Source of the DNA: Incurvaria masculella
Taxonomy: Eukaryota; Arthropoda; Insecta; Lepidoptera; Incurvariidae
Length of the DNA stretch: 64,000 bases
Direction of reading: 5' to 3'
NCBI GenBank assembly: GCA_946894095.1
Contig: OX335655.1
Coordinates: forward strand, 19,406,001-19,470,000
Of this stretch, positions 45,960-55,873 are shown in pieces (within the stretch, counting starts at the first letter, position 1; each line of letters begins with the position of its first letter). A model generated the notes under the pieces. That model saw only the letters and a program-made list of their open reading frames with translations, had not been told where the DNA came from and made no database searches. The position numbers and the translations under genes were made by a program.

Positions 45960-47735
45960 TGGTCGTAGCGCTATTTTCGAGCCACCAGTAGGAGCGAACA
46001 GGCGGCACGCAGAATCTATTTACCAGGATTAATGGCTACTATTACACAGCCACTTTCCATCCTTCCACAGATCGCGTTTCTATTCTACATTTATTTATTC
46101 CATAACGAGGTTGAAATTATTACTATTTCAATGAGAGACCTGTCTTACTTTACGGTCTGATTATTATATCATCCGGTATTAAGGCTACTTATTACTAACT
46201 ATTTAATGTTTTTTTTTTATTTCATCTCAGTGAACTCTGGTAGAAAAATCTAAATATCAAAGGTTAGACTATTATCTAGTGTATGACCGTAAAATGGTTT
46301 TAATGAGTTTCTTATATTCTTTAAAAAAATATGTTTGTAAACACCAAATTTACTACGTTTTCAAGATGGTGCGGCGCTTGGAAACTTTAAAACATTTAGG
46401 CAATTTATTTTTTTGTGGTACAAGATCACATATTTATTTAGTGAATAAGCGTGAAAGATATATTAATTCACTTTAGATAGTAGACTTTACAGGTCAAAAA
46501 CCTAAATTTCGCTTCGTCGCGCGCTCGATTTTCACACTTACAACAAGGAACCCTAACGTAAACTCAATGCTTCCGGAGATCGCCATTATCGTTTGTTTTC
46601 TGAACGCTGGAGTCAGTTGGAGCCTTAATATCAGCATTTAAAGGGATAGTGTAAAAATTGTTTTAATAGTTAAAATAATATACCTATATTTGCGTTTTTA
46701 CTGTGGCGTAGTTTTTTGTCCGTCGTTGCTGTGTGGTTTTCAAGTGGGATGGAAAGAACGTCTTCCTCTAGGGAGGTATTTTATTTTCCTAGTTGGACGG
46801 GAGACCGAAATATGCAGCGGTATTCAGAGTGGGCGGACTAACTTTAATACGTGGATTATGCCAGTACAGTGCTAATCCCGTACTAAGTTTTGGCAGGTTC
46901 ACCCTGAATAAGTCTCATAAAGGTTTGAAGGTGTAGAGTAGGGAAGTGAACGAGGACAACATACTGATCCCTAGGGGAGGTTTTCGTATCCCCCTGTGTG
47001 CTGAAAGGTGCGAAAAGGTATGAAAATGCATAGGGAATGAAGACAACGAAAAGGAGATGTCTGGGTCCTTCTAGGTGGACGGGGTTTAAATTTTCGAGGT
47101 AGGGATGGAAATAATTTTAAAATTAGACTCTAAGGGAGGTTTTACTGAGATTTAAATATTTAAAATGAGTCGGTTTCACTGTTTCCTTGATAGCAAACGT
47201 TTCGAGGACACAATTTTCCGCCTAGCCCCCATCCGCCAAACGCACGATGAGGAAAATAGTTTCAATAACTATGAAAGTAACCAGAGATTGTGCACTCCAG
47301 CCTTATAAATGCATCAGCTAATACACTCTCTTAACACCCCTTTACGTCTGCTTATCCTTCAAGAAACCGACGATGTGATATTAAGTATGTCCAATTCCGT
47401 AGTGACGACTCTCCGCGAATGCGAGAGAGCGGCCATTAGTATTCAATCTCTCCGAGCGAACAATTTTCGCTGGAATGAAAGTGTCGAGTCGGACGTACTT
47501 ACCTGTGTGTCATCGGATTATTATCTAAATTTAATTAAATGTAAGTATGCATTTACAATGTAACCACACGCGACCGAGTCGCACGCTGATCTGTGCTCCA
47601 GTGTAATGCGATACCCGATATTACAGCCGAATACCGCTTTATTTACACTCTCTTAAAATGATTATGTTGTAGCCTGATCTATCAGTAAAAATTTTGAGCG
47701 GTCAAGTTACGGGAGAGGGGATGAAGCGATAGTGT
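45960..47735. other. Long stretch with no recognised feature
   Basis: Frames of 60-84 codons occur (46279-46476, 46690-46875, 47309-47563) but none shows a domain. No inverted or tandem structure was seen. Confidence 0.4.
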
Positions 47736-47739
47736 TGTG

Positions 47740-48222
47740 TAGCTCCTAAGATAAAAGCATTCTCCATGGTAGAGAAGATAGAACACAGAGAGAGACCCCA
47801 TGATGACGTTAGGCATCATAGTTCGAGGGCCTCTAAATTCTGGGATACCTCTAGGTTGTCAACGAGACACAAGGCATGGTGATGTATCCAGGTAGCCAAG
47901 CAGATACTTAGCTGAGCCGTCCCACAAATGGGAACAATTCTCCACGCAACACCTTATTTGCGCCTTGTAGAGGAGCAATTCTTGGTCAGGCGTACAGACG
48001 CACCCTGTTGAGGACTCCCAGCTTTTTTGAGGCGAGCTTGGCTTTATCCTCGGTCATGCGTCAGGTCGGCACCAAGAATCCCTATGTGGTCGTCAATACG
48101 CAAAGATGTACCCTGGACGGTCGGAGCTACACTAATGGTGTCCTCTTCGCACTGAACACGCACGCCTGTCTCGCTCGCGTTAAATTTGACGAGGCTCAGG
48201 AAAACTCTCTTCGAGTTTAACA
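47740..48222 (-). pseudogene. Jockey-type LINE fragment (palm end, thumb)
   Basis: The minus-strand pieces read 'VAPTVQGTSLRIDDHIGI', 'LGADLT' and 'LASKKLGVLNRVR'. They are highly similar at DNA level to 34755-34920 ('gataaagccaagctcgcctc', 'agctgggagt'). Frame changes are frequent and no catalytic motif is left. Confidence 0.68.
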
Positions 48223-48731
48223 ACGAGGCACCATAGATAATATAATATTACTGCGTAATATAGATGGGAAAGCTGGGAACACTTCGGTTAACAAGGTGAA
48301 ACAGCGATATAAAGGCCAACGTTAGAAAGAGAAAGCACTACTTTTTACTCAAAAGGTTGCCAGATTAGGGATAAGTTAAAAGATTTCAAGATTTTTATGA
48401 GCGCTGGAACCAAAGTCTATGACTTTTTAACCAGCAATGTTCATAGATAAAATAAGTAATAAAACGATAATTTCTTAGTGAAATAAATATACTTTATTTT
48501 TCTTTGGAAAAAATCTACTGAAGTACTTAAAAGTATTTTTACTCTTAATATTATCTACAATAATTTAATTTTCACGGATTTTTTTTGTAGTAAGTATAAA
48601 TGATGAATACATAAATTCTTCAAGTTTCGAAGATCGAAAATTGTATTTAAGTTATTACCTAGTTCGTTACCTATGGAAAATGTAGAATTACGATTAGTTA
48701 AAAAAATCGGCGAGTGAGATAAGTTAGGAAG

Positions 48732-49099
48732 TCAATGGTTGATAGTAAATGTGGCAATTTTCATTGCATGCAAATTTCTAGGGGAAAAAAACCTAACACC
48801 CTTACTTCTAAGAAAATACCATAAACTTCTAAAACTCTTAATTGTAGTTATCCAATTCTGGGCACTAGGAATCGAGTGCGTACGCCCATTCGTATCTACA
48901 AATTTCAAAGTTTCTAACATTTTAATAGCTTCGATCCAAAAAGTATGATGTGAACTATTTTCCTGGACTCGCACTCGTAACTTTCCTTTATCATAAGCCT
49001 TATATCCATTAACACTATCAAACAACTTATCAAAAAATCCCACGAGTTCTGCTCCGATAGTACTTGATACTCGTCTGCCATTGATGTCAGGTAGTCCAG
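48732..49099 (-). pseudogene. P-type transposase exon 4, C-terminal domain
   Basis: It starts after 'tttactttgcag' and completes a split Ala codon, then reads 'GLPDINGRR', 'GFFDKLFDSVNG', 'HTFWIEAIKMLETLKF' and 'PSAQNWITTIKSFRSLW'. This is the order of conserved blocks in the C-terminal P-element transposase domain. The frame ends in a stop at about 48732 after 'TINH'. The usual 'LNQDPLENLF'-like block downstream is not found, so the gene is truncated or continues in an exon I cannot see. Confidence 0.75.
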
Positions 49100-49363
49100 C
49101 TGCAAAGTAAAATAAAATGCTTGCAAACTCAGTGTAAGTACATTCTTAGAATGGTTCTAAGTGGATTTTGTCTTCCATTTGAGCACAACATTGATGGACA
49201 ACCAACACATCATTACTTTGAGATAAGTATCTATTCATCCTTTGATTTATTAGCATGTTACCTTTCAGTACTTCAAATTCCTCTGTTCATATTGTTTGTA
49301 CAAGTAATTGATTGGAAGACACCTTCAGAGGTTAGGGGCGCCTTTAAACGATATATTTATTAT

Positions 49364-49373
49364 AAGTTCTGCT
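49364..49373 (+). repeat. Left target-site duplication of the LINE
   Basis: AAGTTCTGCT, repeated exactly at 51503-51512 after the poly(A) tail (the first A or two may belong to the tail). Confidence 0.82.
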
Positions 49374-51419
49374 TTAATGTTTTCAGGAGGTGTTGTTAGT
49401 GATTTTATTCCTATTTTATATGGCGCTAACCTGTGTGCACTTAATAAGAAAGACGGTGGCGTACGGCCAATAGCCGTCGGCAGTACTTTGCGGCGCCTAG
49501 TCTCTAAAGTGGCATGTCAATCAGTACAAAAAAAACTTGGTGAGATATTTCGACCAACACAGCTGGGGTTTGCAACCAAGGGAGGTGCTGAAGCCGCAGT
49601 ACATGCTGTGCGCACATTCGTAAATAAATCAGATTCTGCCGAAATATTAGTCAAGTTAGATGTTAAGAATGCTTTCAACTCTATTGAACGCGACTCTCTT
49701 TTATTAGCTATAAAAGAGCACTTGCCTAATTTGTACCCATATCTCTTCCAGTGTTATTCGATTTTTTCTCACTTATTTTACAATGATTCTATTTTAAACT
49801 CGGCAGTTGGTTGCCAGCAGGGAGACCCGCTAGGTCCAGCAATTTTTAGCCTTACAATACAACCCATAATAAACTCAGTCATTTCTAAACTAAATCTCTG
49901 GTACCTCGATGATGGAGTACTAGCTGGAACGTCAGAAGAAGTCCTCAGTGACATTAAAGTGCTCATTGAAGGGTTCAAGAAAGTGGGTCTTGAAGTGAAC
50001 CCTTCAAAATGTGAAGTTTTCTTTTTTCCCAACGTAGCAGATGCCCGTGTTATTGACATAGCCAACAATTTAAAGTTAATAACTCCAGGTATCAAAACAT
50101 TAAAAAAAGAGAATCTTTTTCTGCTTGGCGCGCCACTTTTTGACGACTCAGTAGAATCCCTAATTGTATCTAAATGTGACAATTTTAAATTATTTTCTGA
50201 TAGGTTACAGAATCTTCAACCACATGTCTCACTTTTTTTACTTAAAAATTGTTTCTGTATCCCTAGGTTAACATATTTTTTACGCTGTTGTCCCATATGG
50301 CCGTGTAAAGATTTGTTGTCAAAGTTGGACGTTGAAATTTGGAATGCACTAGAAAAAATCTTAAACATAAAACTAGAAGATGACAGTTGGATTCAGGCAA
50401 CATTTCCAATTTCCTTTGGAGGGATTGGCATTCGGCGCGTGGAGGATATAGCCCTTCCAGCTTTCCTCGCATCTACTCACGCCAGTTTGGACCTCATTGG
50501 TACGATATTAATTCCATCACTGGGAAGTGATTTCGAGGTCGACAACCTGAGTGAGGCGAGGAAAGCTTGGATATCGAAATTTATCGAACCTCCTGAGATG
50601 CCCATTCTTCCAAAAGTCCAAAAAAAATGGGACCTGCCACTGATTAAAGAAAATCATTTTCGCCTACAACATTCTGCTTCGCCAATAAATAGGGCTAGAA
50701 TTTTGGGAGTTTCCTGCGAGGAATCGGGGGCTTGGCTAAAGGCTTATCCATCACCGCACCTTGGTACCCTCCTTGACAAGACTACACTGAGAATCTGTGT
50801 GGGTCTTCGTGTCGGTGCCAAGGTGTGCCATCCTCACACGTGCATCTGTGGAGCCAGCGTCGACTGCTACGGCCATCACGGCCTGGCATGCCAGCGAAGT
50901 GCTGGTCGTTTACCACGCCATTCCGCCATCAACAACATAATCAAAAGGTCTTTAAATTCTGCTGGTATGCCTAGCCTGTTAGAACCTCCAGGGCTTTGCC
51001 GGTCAGATGGAAAGAGACCAGATGGCATGACGCTGGTTCCTTGGTCTAAGGGAAAGGCGTTGTTGTGGGATGCTACGTGCGTCGATACGCTAGCGCCAAG
51101 CCATGTCCTCGCTTCCTCGCAGGCGTCCGGGGCTGCCGCGGCCTCCGCCGTGCTACGTAAGCGAAAAAAGTACGAATCCCTACTACCCCTCTTTGAGTTT
51201 CTACCTTTTGCGGTGGAAACCCTTGGCGCGTGGTCCCCCGATGCTTTATCTTTTTCAGTTGCACTTGGTAACCTGTTAAGTGAAGCATCGGGTGATTCAC
51301 GCTCCAAAGCATTCTTTATTCGCCGCATAAGCGTGGAAATTCAAAGAGGTAATGCCATAAGTGTATTAGGGACAATGGCAGCCTCGGATAAATTTAATGA
51401 AATTTTCTATTTAATTTAA
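49374..51419 (+). CDS. Reverse transcriptase and restriction-like endonuclease of the LINE (N-terminally truncated)
   Basis: The enzyme nicks the target DNA and copies the LINE RNA from the nick. The frame is open for about 680 codons; the open reading extends upstream into host intron (ATG at 49308), which is not LINE sequence. Motifs: 'KKDGGVRPIAVGSTLRR' (fingers), 'KLDVKNAFNSIERD' (catalytic Asp), 'GCQQGDPLGPAIF', 'WYLDDGVLAG' (catalytic pair) and 'LEVNPSKCEVFFF'. The C terminus has a Cys/His cluster 'CHPHTCICG...HHGLAC'. It is followed by 'DGKRPDG...LLWDATCVD', a PD-(D/E)XK-like arrangement as in R2-group endonucleases. The YLDD box in place of FADD also fits this group; the exact clade is open. 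The ORF1-like N terminus with DNA-binding fingers is lost. Confidence 0.82.
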   Translation, partial: LMFSGGVVSDFIPILYGANLCALNKKDGGVRPIAVGSTLRRLVSKVACQSVQKKLGEIFRPTQLGFATKGGAEAAVHAVRTFVNKSDSAEILVKLDVKNAFNSIERDSLLLAIKEHLPNLYPYLFQCYSIFSHLFYNDSILNSAVGCQQGDPLGPAIFSLTIQPIINSVISKLNLWYLDDGVLAGTSEEVLSDIKVLIEGFKKVGLEVNPSKCEVFFFPNVADARVIDIANNLKLITPGIKTLKKENLFLLGAPLFDDSVESLIVSKCDNFKLFSDRLQNLQPHVSLFLLKNCFCIPRLTYFLRCCPIWPCKDLLSKLDVEIWNALEKILNIKLEDDSWIQATFPISFGGIGIRRVEDIALPAFLASTHASLDLIGTILIPSLGSDFEVDNLSEARKAWISKFIEPPEMPILPKVQKKWDLPLIKENHFRLQHSASPINRARILGVSCEESGAWLKAYPSPHLGTLLDKTTLRICVGLRVGAKVCHPHTCICGASVDCYGHHGLACQRSAGRLPRHSAINNIIKRSLNSAGMPSLLEPPGLCRSDGKRPDGMTLVPWSKGKALLWDATCVDTLAPSHVLASSQASGAAAASAVLRKRKKYESLLPLFEFLPFAVETLGAWSPDALSFSVALGNLLSEASGDSRSKAFFIRRISVEIQRGNAISVLGTMAASDKFNEIFYLI

Positions 51420-51502
51420 TTTTAATTTCTTATTCTATTATTAACCTTGTATATTCTCTATATTTGCAATAAAAGTGCATTTGTATGGCAAAAAAAAAAA
51501 AA
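49374..51502 (+). mobile_element. R2-group-like LINE (restriction-like endonuclease type), 5'-truncated, young
   Basis: The insertion is 2.1 kb and lies in intron 3 of the P-type gene, antisense to it. The 10-bp target duplication, an AATAAA signal at 51468-51473 and an A-run ending at 51504 mark target-primed insertion. The 5' truncation falls at the start of the reverse transcriptase. A second, older family member lies at 24366-24680. Confidence 0.85.
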
Positions 51503-51504
51503 AA
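51468..51504 (+). promoter_or_regulatory. Polyadenylation signal and A-tail of the LINE
   Basis: AATAAA at 51468-51473 is followed 16 bases later by about 15 A residues (51490-51504). Confidence 0.8.
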
Positions 51505-51677
51505 GTTCTGCTATTCCGTGCCATATTATGTTTTCAGTATTTTATGTTAAAATTCAATTAGGATACAACATGAAATAATCATAAATTCGTAGTCAATAAC
51601 CAAAATAAAAAAGCATACTAAATAACCCTTAGAAATACAAACACTATTGCAGTTTAAAAAAATAGTTGTTTGCCTAC

Positions 51678-52716
51678 CGAAGTTCTTGAGTGTGCAGAGG
51701 TACTTGTGCATGCTGGAACTGAAAATTTGAACACATTTATTAACTTTCATTTTTTTCATTTTTAATGGATCAATATGTACATCTGTCACTTTCGGTATCA
51801 TCCTCGCTTCCCCATTTGGACTATCTCTTTCATAGGCCTCCACCAGATCTTGCCACCTGGCCCTCTTTTTGTCACGACCAAACAAAATATCGTACTTCAT
51901 TAAATTATTACGAAGACCTTTCAATAGGTGAGGAGGATCATAAATAATAAACAATTCTTCACCGGCCACTCGAATCACCTGATTTTCATAATGTTCATCT
52001 TTCAAAACACAGTCACGCATAGTTTCCTTCCTCAATATATTGATCGCTCCCCTATTGGATGCGCCTTGGTCACAAATTAAGGAAAGCGGAACCAAGTTAC
52101 ATTCTTTTAGCATAGCCACAACCTCTTTCAATATACCTGCTAATCTTTCACTCGGTGTTGTCCCTTCACAGAAGTAATAAGCTATCACCTGCTTCCATGA
52201 ATGACATACTCCTCTTAACATTATTACCAAAGCATGATCTGCAAATTTTCGTCGCCTTTCATTTTCCCCGAGATCTACCAACCCTACAATTTTGTCATCA
52301 GGAGATAAATGAACCCCACAACTCAAAGATATTTCATCTATAACAATAGAGCAATATTTTCTAGTGGAATTCCAAGTTAACGTTTCATTTGCTAAAAAGG
52401 TTTTAATACTGTTATTTAACCCAGTTACAAAACTAATCTTTCTTATAATTGACTGCAGTGTTTTAGTCGTCGGTAGTACAAAATGTTTCTCAAGGAATTT
52501 ATATCCTTTCGGACTAGATTTATACATCGCCAAACAGAAAACATTTTTCATCCAATGTGTACTTGCGCCCCATTTTCTTACGATTCACATTCAATAATTG
52601 CATTCTAATAAACTCTCTATTTGTCTTATTTAATTTATTGAGCATACGCTCAGATACGATATTTATACTCCTCTGTAGTGTTCTTCTATGCATCCGGACT
52701 CGTAGTCCTTTCGTTT
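51678..52716 (-). pseudogene. P-type transposase exon 3, catalytic core
   Basis: After the 'ttttcag' acceptor it reads 'ETKGLRVRMHRRTLQRSI', a basic coil region. Then 'GRKYTLDEK' is separated by a one-base shift near 52548 from 'FCLAMYKSSPKGYKFLEK', the conserved 'LY..SPKAY..L' block. The core shows 'CSIVIDEISL' (first catalytic Asp), 'SLICDQGASNRGAI' (second catalytic Asp) and 'YDPPHLLKGLRNN' (entry to the GTP-binding insertion). It ends 'YLCTLKNF' at a gtaggc donor. Apart from the shift, about 290 codons are open. Confidence 0.85.
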
Positions 52717-52973
52717 CTGAAAAGGAAACAAATAAAAAATTACGTATACCTTTAATTGAAATAACTTTAATTTTCTAGAAGTAGAGGTATTTAATTGTTT
52801 CATTTTTTTTATTTAAGATCTCAGGCAATTTATACACGTCAGGAAGTTGTACACTCCTATAATAAGAAGCCGGTTTAGGAGCACACAAACCACAACAATT
52901 ATAAATGTTAGAAATGAAAGGTACCTCTAATAATAATCATAGCAAATAAACCGTCTGTGTACTTATGCACGCA

Positions 52974-53363
52974 AGTTTTTTTTTTTTTTTTTTATGTGAC
53001 TGGACATGGATGGCTAATACCACAAGTTCTGTCATGGTATTAGCCCAACACACCACATGGGAACTAGGTGCCATGCCAGGACCTTCCTTATATTGCACGG
53101 CTACATTGAACTGGATGGAAAACACGGACAATTTTCATTGCCGCTTCGACCATCGTTCATCCAATGCGATGGTACCAACCCGGGCGGGATAAACCCTACC
53201 ACCTAGTAAGTAAGGAAGGGGACCTACAGCTTAACGTGGAATCCGAACCACGGCCAGCCTCTCTCAACGGTCGAATGGTCACCCATCCAAGACCAGACCG
53301 GACCCAGCGTTGCTTAACTTCGGAGAGCGATCGCCGAAGTGTCGCGCCACTGGGCCACCGAGG
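52974..53363 (-). mobile_element. SINE with 5S-rRNA-like head, copy 2 (full length)
   Basis: It appears identical to 13233-13613 over about 375 bp. The 5S-like block is 53323-53277 on the minus strand ('cgaagttaagcaac' to 'ggatgggtgacc'). The tail is an A-run of about 17 (T-run 52977-52993). It lies in intron 2 of the P-type gene, in the sense direction. Confidence 0.8.
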
Positions 53364-53421
53364 CTGAAGTAAAGAGTTATACTTCTTACAAAACTAACAT
53401 AAATTATATTTTGTTACATTG

Positions 53422-53520
53422 CCTCGACTTGGCTTGGGCTTGGGCTTGAGCTTGGGGCTTGGGCTTGGGCTTGGCATGGCTCGGCTTACTAGATCCGGCA
53501 GATTAGATAGATAGATAGAT
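53422..53520 (+). repeat. (GGCTTG)n and (GATA)n microsatellites
   Basis: Hexamer 'ggcttg' repeats run imperfectly over 53422-53475. A short 'agat' run follows at 53504-53520. Confidence 0.7.
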
Positions 53521-54029
53521 TACTAGACGGCATGATGGTATGCTTATGTCCGTGCATGCATATGCACGAATGACAAAATGACATAGCAACAAGAAAAGTA
53601 GCCCCACACAATACTCCAAATAACCTCCAAAATTATTTCGATACAAACCTAACATCACTACATCATTACATGTTACATACAAACATTCACTCATAATGAT
53701 TTTTTTAATGCGCCTAAATAAGCATAACTTCAATTTTTTTTCTATATCATGTACACGTGTTATGCGACGTCACTAAACATGCATTTGGATAAAACTACTA
53801 TTAAGGCTACAGCTTAGCCACCGTAATGCTGGCAGAAAGAACATTTACTTGCCATTTCTTAAAGAACATGAAAAAGGAATGGATCAGACATCCTGCAACC
53901 ACGCGCACCAAACATTTTCTTCCATATTTTATTACAAACTGTGTCAAAGCGTTTGCGCCAATGTAAGTTTACCTACAAATTCGAATCATTCGAACACAGC
54001 CGAATGGCAAATTAAGTTTTGTCATTCCT

Positions 54030-54225
54030 TTTCGGCTCAATGCGATGTTACTAACCCGGGTGGAAACTACCCTACCACCTAGTAAGTAAGGAAGGGGACC
54101 TACAGTTTAACCTCGGTCAGCCTCAACAGTTGAAAACGGTCACCCATCTAGAACCCAACTGCGCTCAGAGACGCTTACCTTCGCTTACTGAACGGCAAAG
54201 CGTCTCACCACTAGGCCGCCACAGA
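54030..54225 (-). mobile_element. SINE with 5S-like head, 3' half lost
   Basis: On the minus strand it runs from 'gtggcggcctagtggtgaga' through 'gggttctagatgggtgacc' (box C-like) to 'ggttagtaacatcgcatt'. A more diverged head than the 53.0-kb copy. Confidence 0.6.
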
Positions 54226-54554
54226 TGCTGACGAATTTCGTCCTAACGAAACTGAAGTGTAGTGATTTTCCAATTAGGCGGGCACGTCCTTAATAAAACG
54301 TTGACGGGTCATACGAACGTTTGACAGCTTACGCATCGTAGCCATGAGCACGCAAAAGTTTTTATGCTAACGCTCACTGCGGTGCTCTTCAATTCTCCAT
54401 ACATTTGTAGTGTATTCCGTGACGCTAGTCACCCTGTTTGGCCTAAACACTGAATTAACAACTGGGACTAGCCTTTCAGATCTTGCCACTTTACGTTAAG
54501 CATTTTACTTGTGTTCACTTTAGCGTGGTTTCAGCCGTCCATTTCATATTTTTT

Positions 54555-55018
54555 ATATTTTTTACGTGACTGCACATGGATAGCTAATACCACACATACT
54601 GTCATGGTATTAGCCCAAAACACCATTTGGGGACTAGGTCTGGATTAAGAATTAAGAAGGAGTTAAAAAGGAGGAGTCCGAAGCACAAACCACGAATCCC
54701 TTAGTCGGCTCTTATGACGCATTGGGACGGCATTGTATTATTTCTAAGTGCCCACTATAAAAAAATTGCAACTATAATAATCTTATAACACCCCTTATTT
54801 TAGCATCGGAAGTTAAAAACAAGGAAAATTTTGAACAAAATAGTGTTTGGAAATATTACAACTTCGATTATTAGTATGTCAGTTTTCTGTTTTATACCAT
54901 AGTACTTACATGTGATAACTGTAAAAAAAAAATGACTGGACCCAGAAAAAAAGTTGGACCTTTTGAGAAATACTGGATGGATGAACGTCAACCATTGAGG
55001 CTGGCCGTGGTTTTTTCC
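54555..55018. mobile_element. Two SINE scraps in opposite orientation
   Basis: 54557-54638 is a minus-strand 3' end ('gtgactgcacatggatagct', 'tgtcatggtattagcccaaa'). 54965-55015 is plus-strand body ('ccattgaggctggccgtgg'). Confidence 0.45.
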
Positions 55019-55094
55019 ATTTAATGTACTTAAATATGAATCCACATATTTATATTAATAATCCTTAATTTGAAAAAGATGATTTTGTACGTAC

Positions 55095-55208
55095 GCGATG
55101 AATGCTGGTTAGCTGATGACGTAGATGGCTGCTGCTGCTGTCGTTGTTCTGGCGAAGGCTGCTCCAGTGGCTTCTCTAATGGCTGCACATCATACTCCCT
55201 TGCGGATT
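55095..55208 (-). pseudogene. P-type gene exon 2, Gln/Pro-rich linker
   Basis: It is bounded by 'ctttatcag' and 'gtacgtac'. The 38 residues include 'SAREYDVQPLEKPLEQPSPE' and a short Q run, then 'PSTSSANQHSS'. Low-complexity linkers between the THAP finger and the coil are usual in THAP proteins. Phase 1 at both ends joins exons 1 and 3 in frame. As the content is low-complexity, assignment rests on splice sites and phase. Confidence 0.5.
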
Positions 55209-55704
55209 CTGATAAAGGATGTATGTACCACATGTATAAACAGTTTAGAAATAGTATATTCATTTTTTTTCTCTGATAATTATATTAGGACTTGAGCCAG
55301 GTTTGGCTATGCCAGCCCCATAGTGACTGTCACAATAATGAATTCCTTACTTCGTGGCTGGCCCAGAGCCTCATGGATTAAAAAAAAAACTATTGAACAA
55401 AACAATAAACCGTTGAAAACTGAAAAGCATAAAATAACTTTTTAGGAATAATTTTAAGTCAGCTTTTTGAGTTGATTGCTTGGCGCCGCCTCAAAATTAG
55501 TTAAATTAGTTAAGGTTTGAGTTTCTAGCCAAAGCTCGAGGAGCATTTACTTCACACTGAACCTTGAAGGTCTGATGATGACCAGAAATGCTCGCGAGGT
55601 CTTCATGCAGCTCACAGAGCCACTAGTTAGTAGTAGTGGGATAGGCACCCGTCATAATATAGGAACGTGTTTATTAGAAGTATATAAGTATTTAAGATAC
55701 TCAC

Positions 55705-55873
55705 CCATTTCAGGAAATATTGTAGGAACCGCAGAACTCCGTATATTGACGTAGTCGTTACACCTCGTCGGCACTTTCGGAAACCGGTGAACAACTGTGT
55801 CCATACCAGTGTTTTTACAGCCTCGCACGGAACAAATGCTCTCATTCGGGCGATTTGGACGCCTCCACTCCAT
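55705..55873 (-). pseudogene. P-type gene exon 1, shortened THAP-like finger
   Basis: ATG at 55873 begins 'MEWRRPNRP', then 'CSVRGCKNTGMDTVVHRFPK' and 'SSAVPTIFPEM', ending at a gtgagt donor. C-x4-C, HRFP and the terminal AVPTIF box are THAP hallmarks. The central part with the conserved Trp and the second Cys-x2-His pair is missing, about 40 residues short, so zinc binding and DNA recognition are unlikely. 55627-55893 in another frame is a shadow. Confidence 0.6.

Larger units (their letters stand above)
48732..55873 (-). pseudogene. Split P-element/THAP9-type transposase gene, four exons (model)
   Basis: P-type transposases cut and paste DNA with an RNase-H-like fold and use GTP. I assemble four minus-strand exons: 55873-55705, 55208-55095, 52716-51678 and 49099-48732. 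Splice sites are gtgagt, gtacgt and gtaggc donors, with ttatcag, ttttcag and tttgcag acceptors. All three introns interrupt codons after base 1, so the frame continues across every junction. Order is a shortened THAP-like start, a Gln/Pro-rich linker, a coil region, the catalytic core and the 'FFDKLFDSVNG' C-terminal domain. Intron 2 holds a SINE and intron 3 a LINE. Defects are missing THAP ligands, a frameshift near 52548, and a C terminus that stops about where a further 200 residues are usual. It could be a decayed transposon or a partly domesticated gene. No P-type terminal repeats were found. Confidence 0.7.

Noticed and set aside
48739..48948. Plus-strand frame 'MIVNVAIFIACKF'
   Set aside because: It is the antisense of P-type exon 4, where the minus strand has clear family motifs.
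53277..53323. Genuine 5S rRNA gene
   Set aside because: Only the internal promoter part resembles 5S. The sequence runs into a SINE body and A-tail, and diverged copies occur elsewhere.
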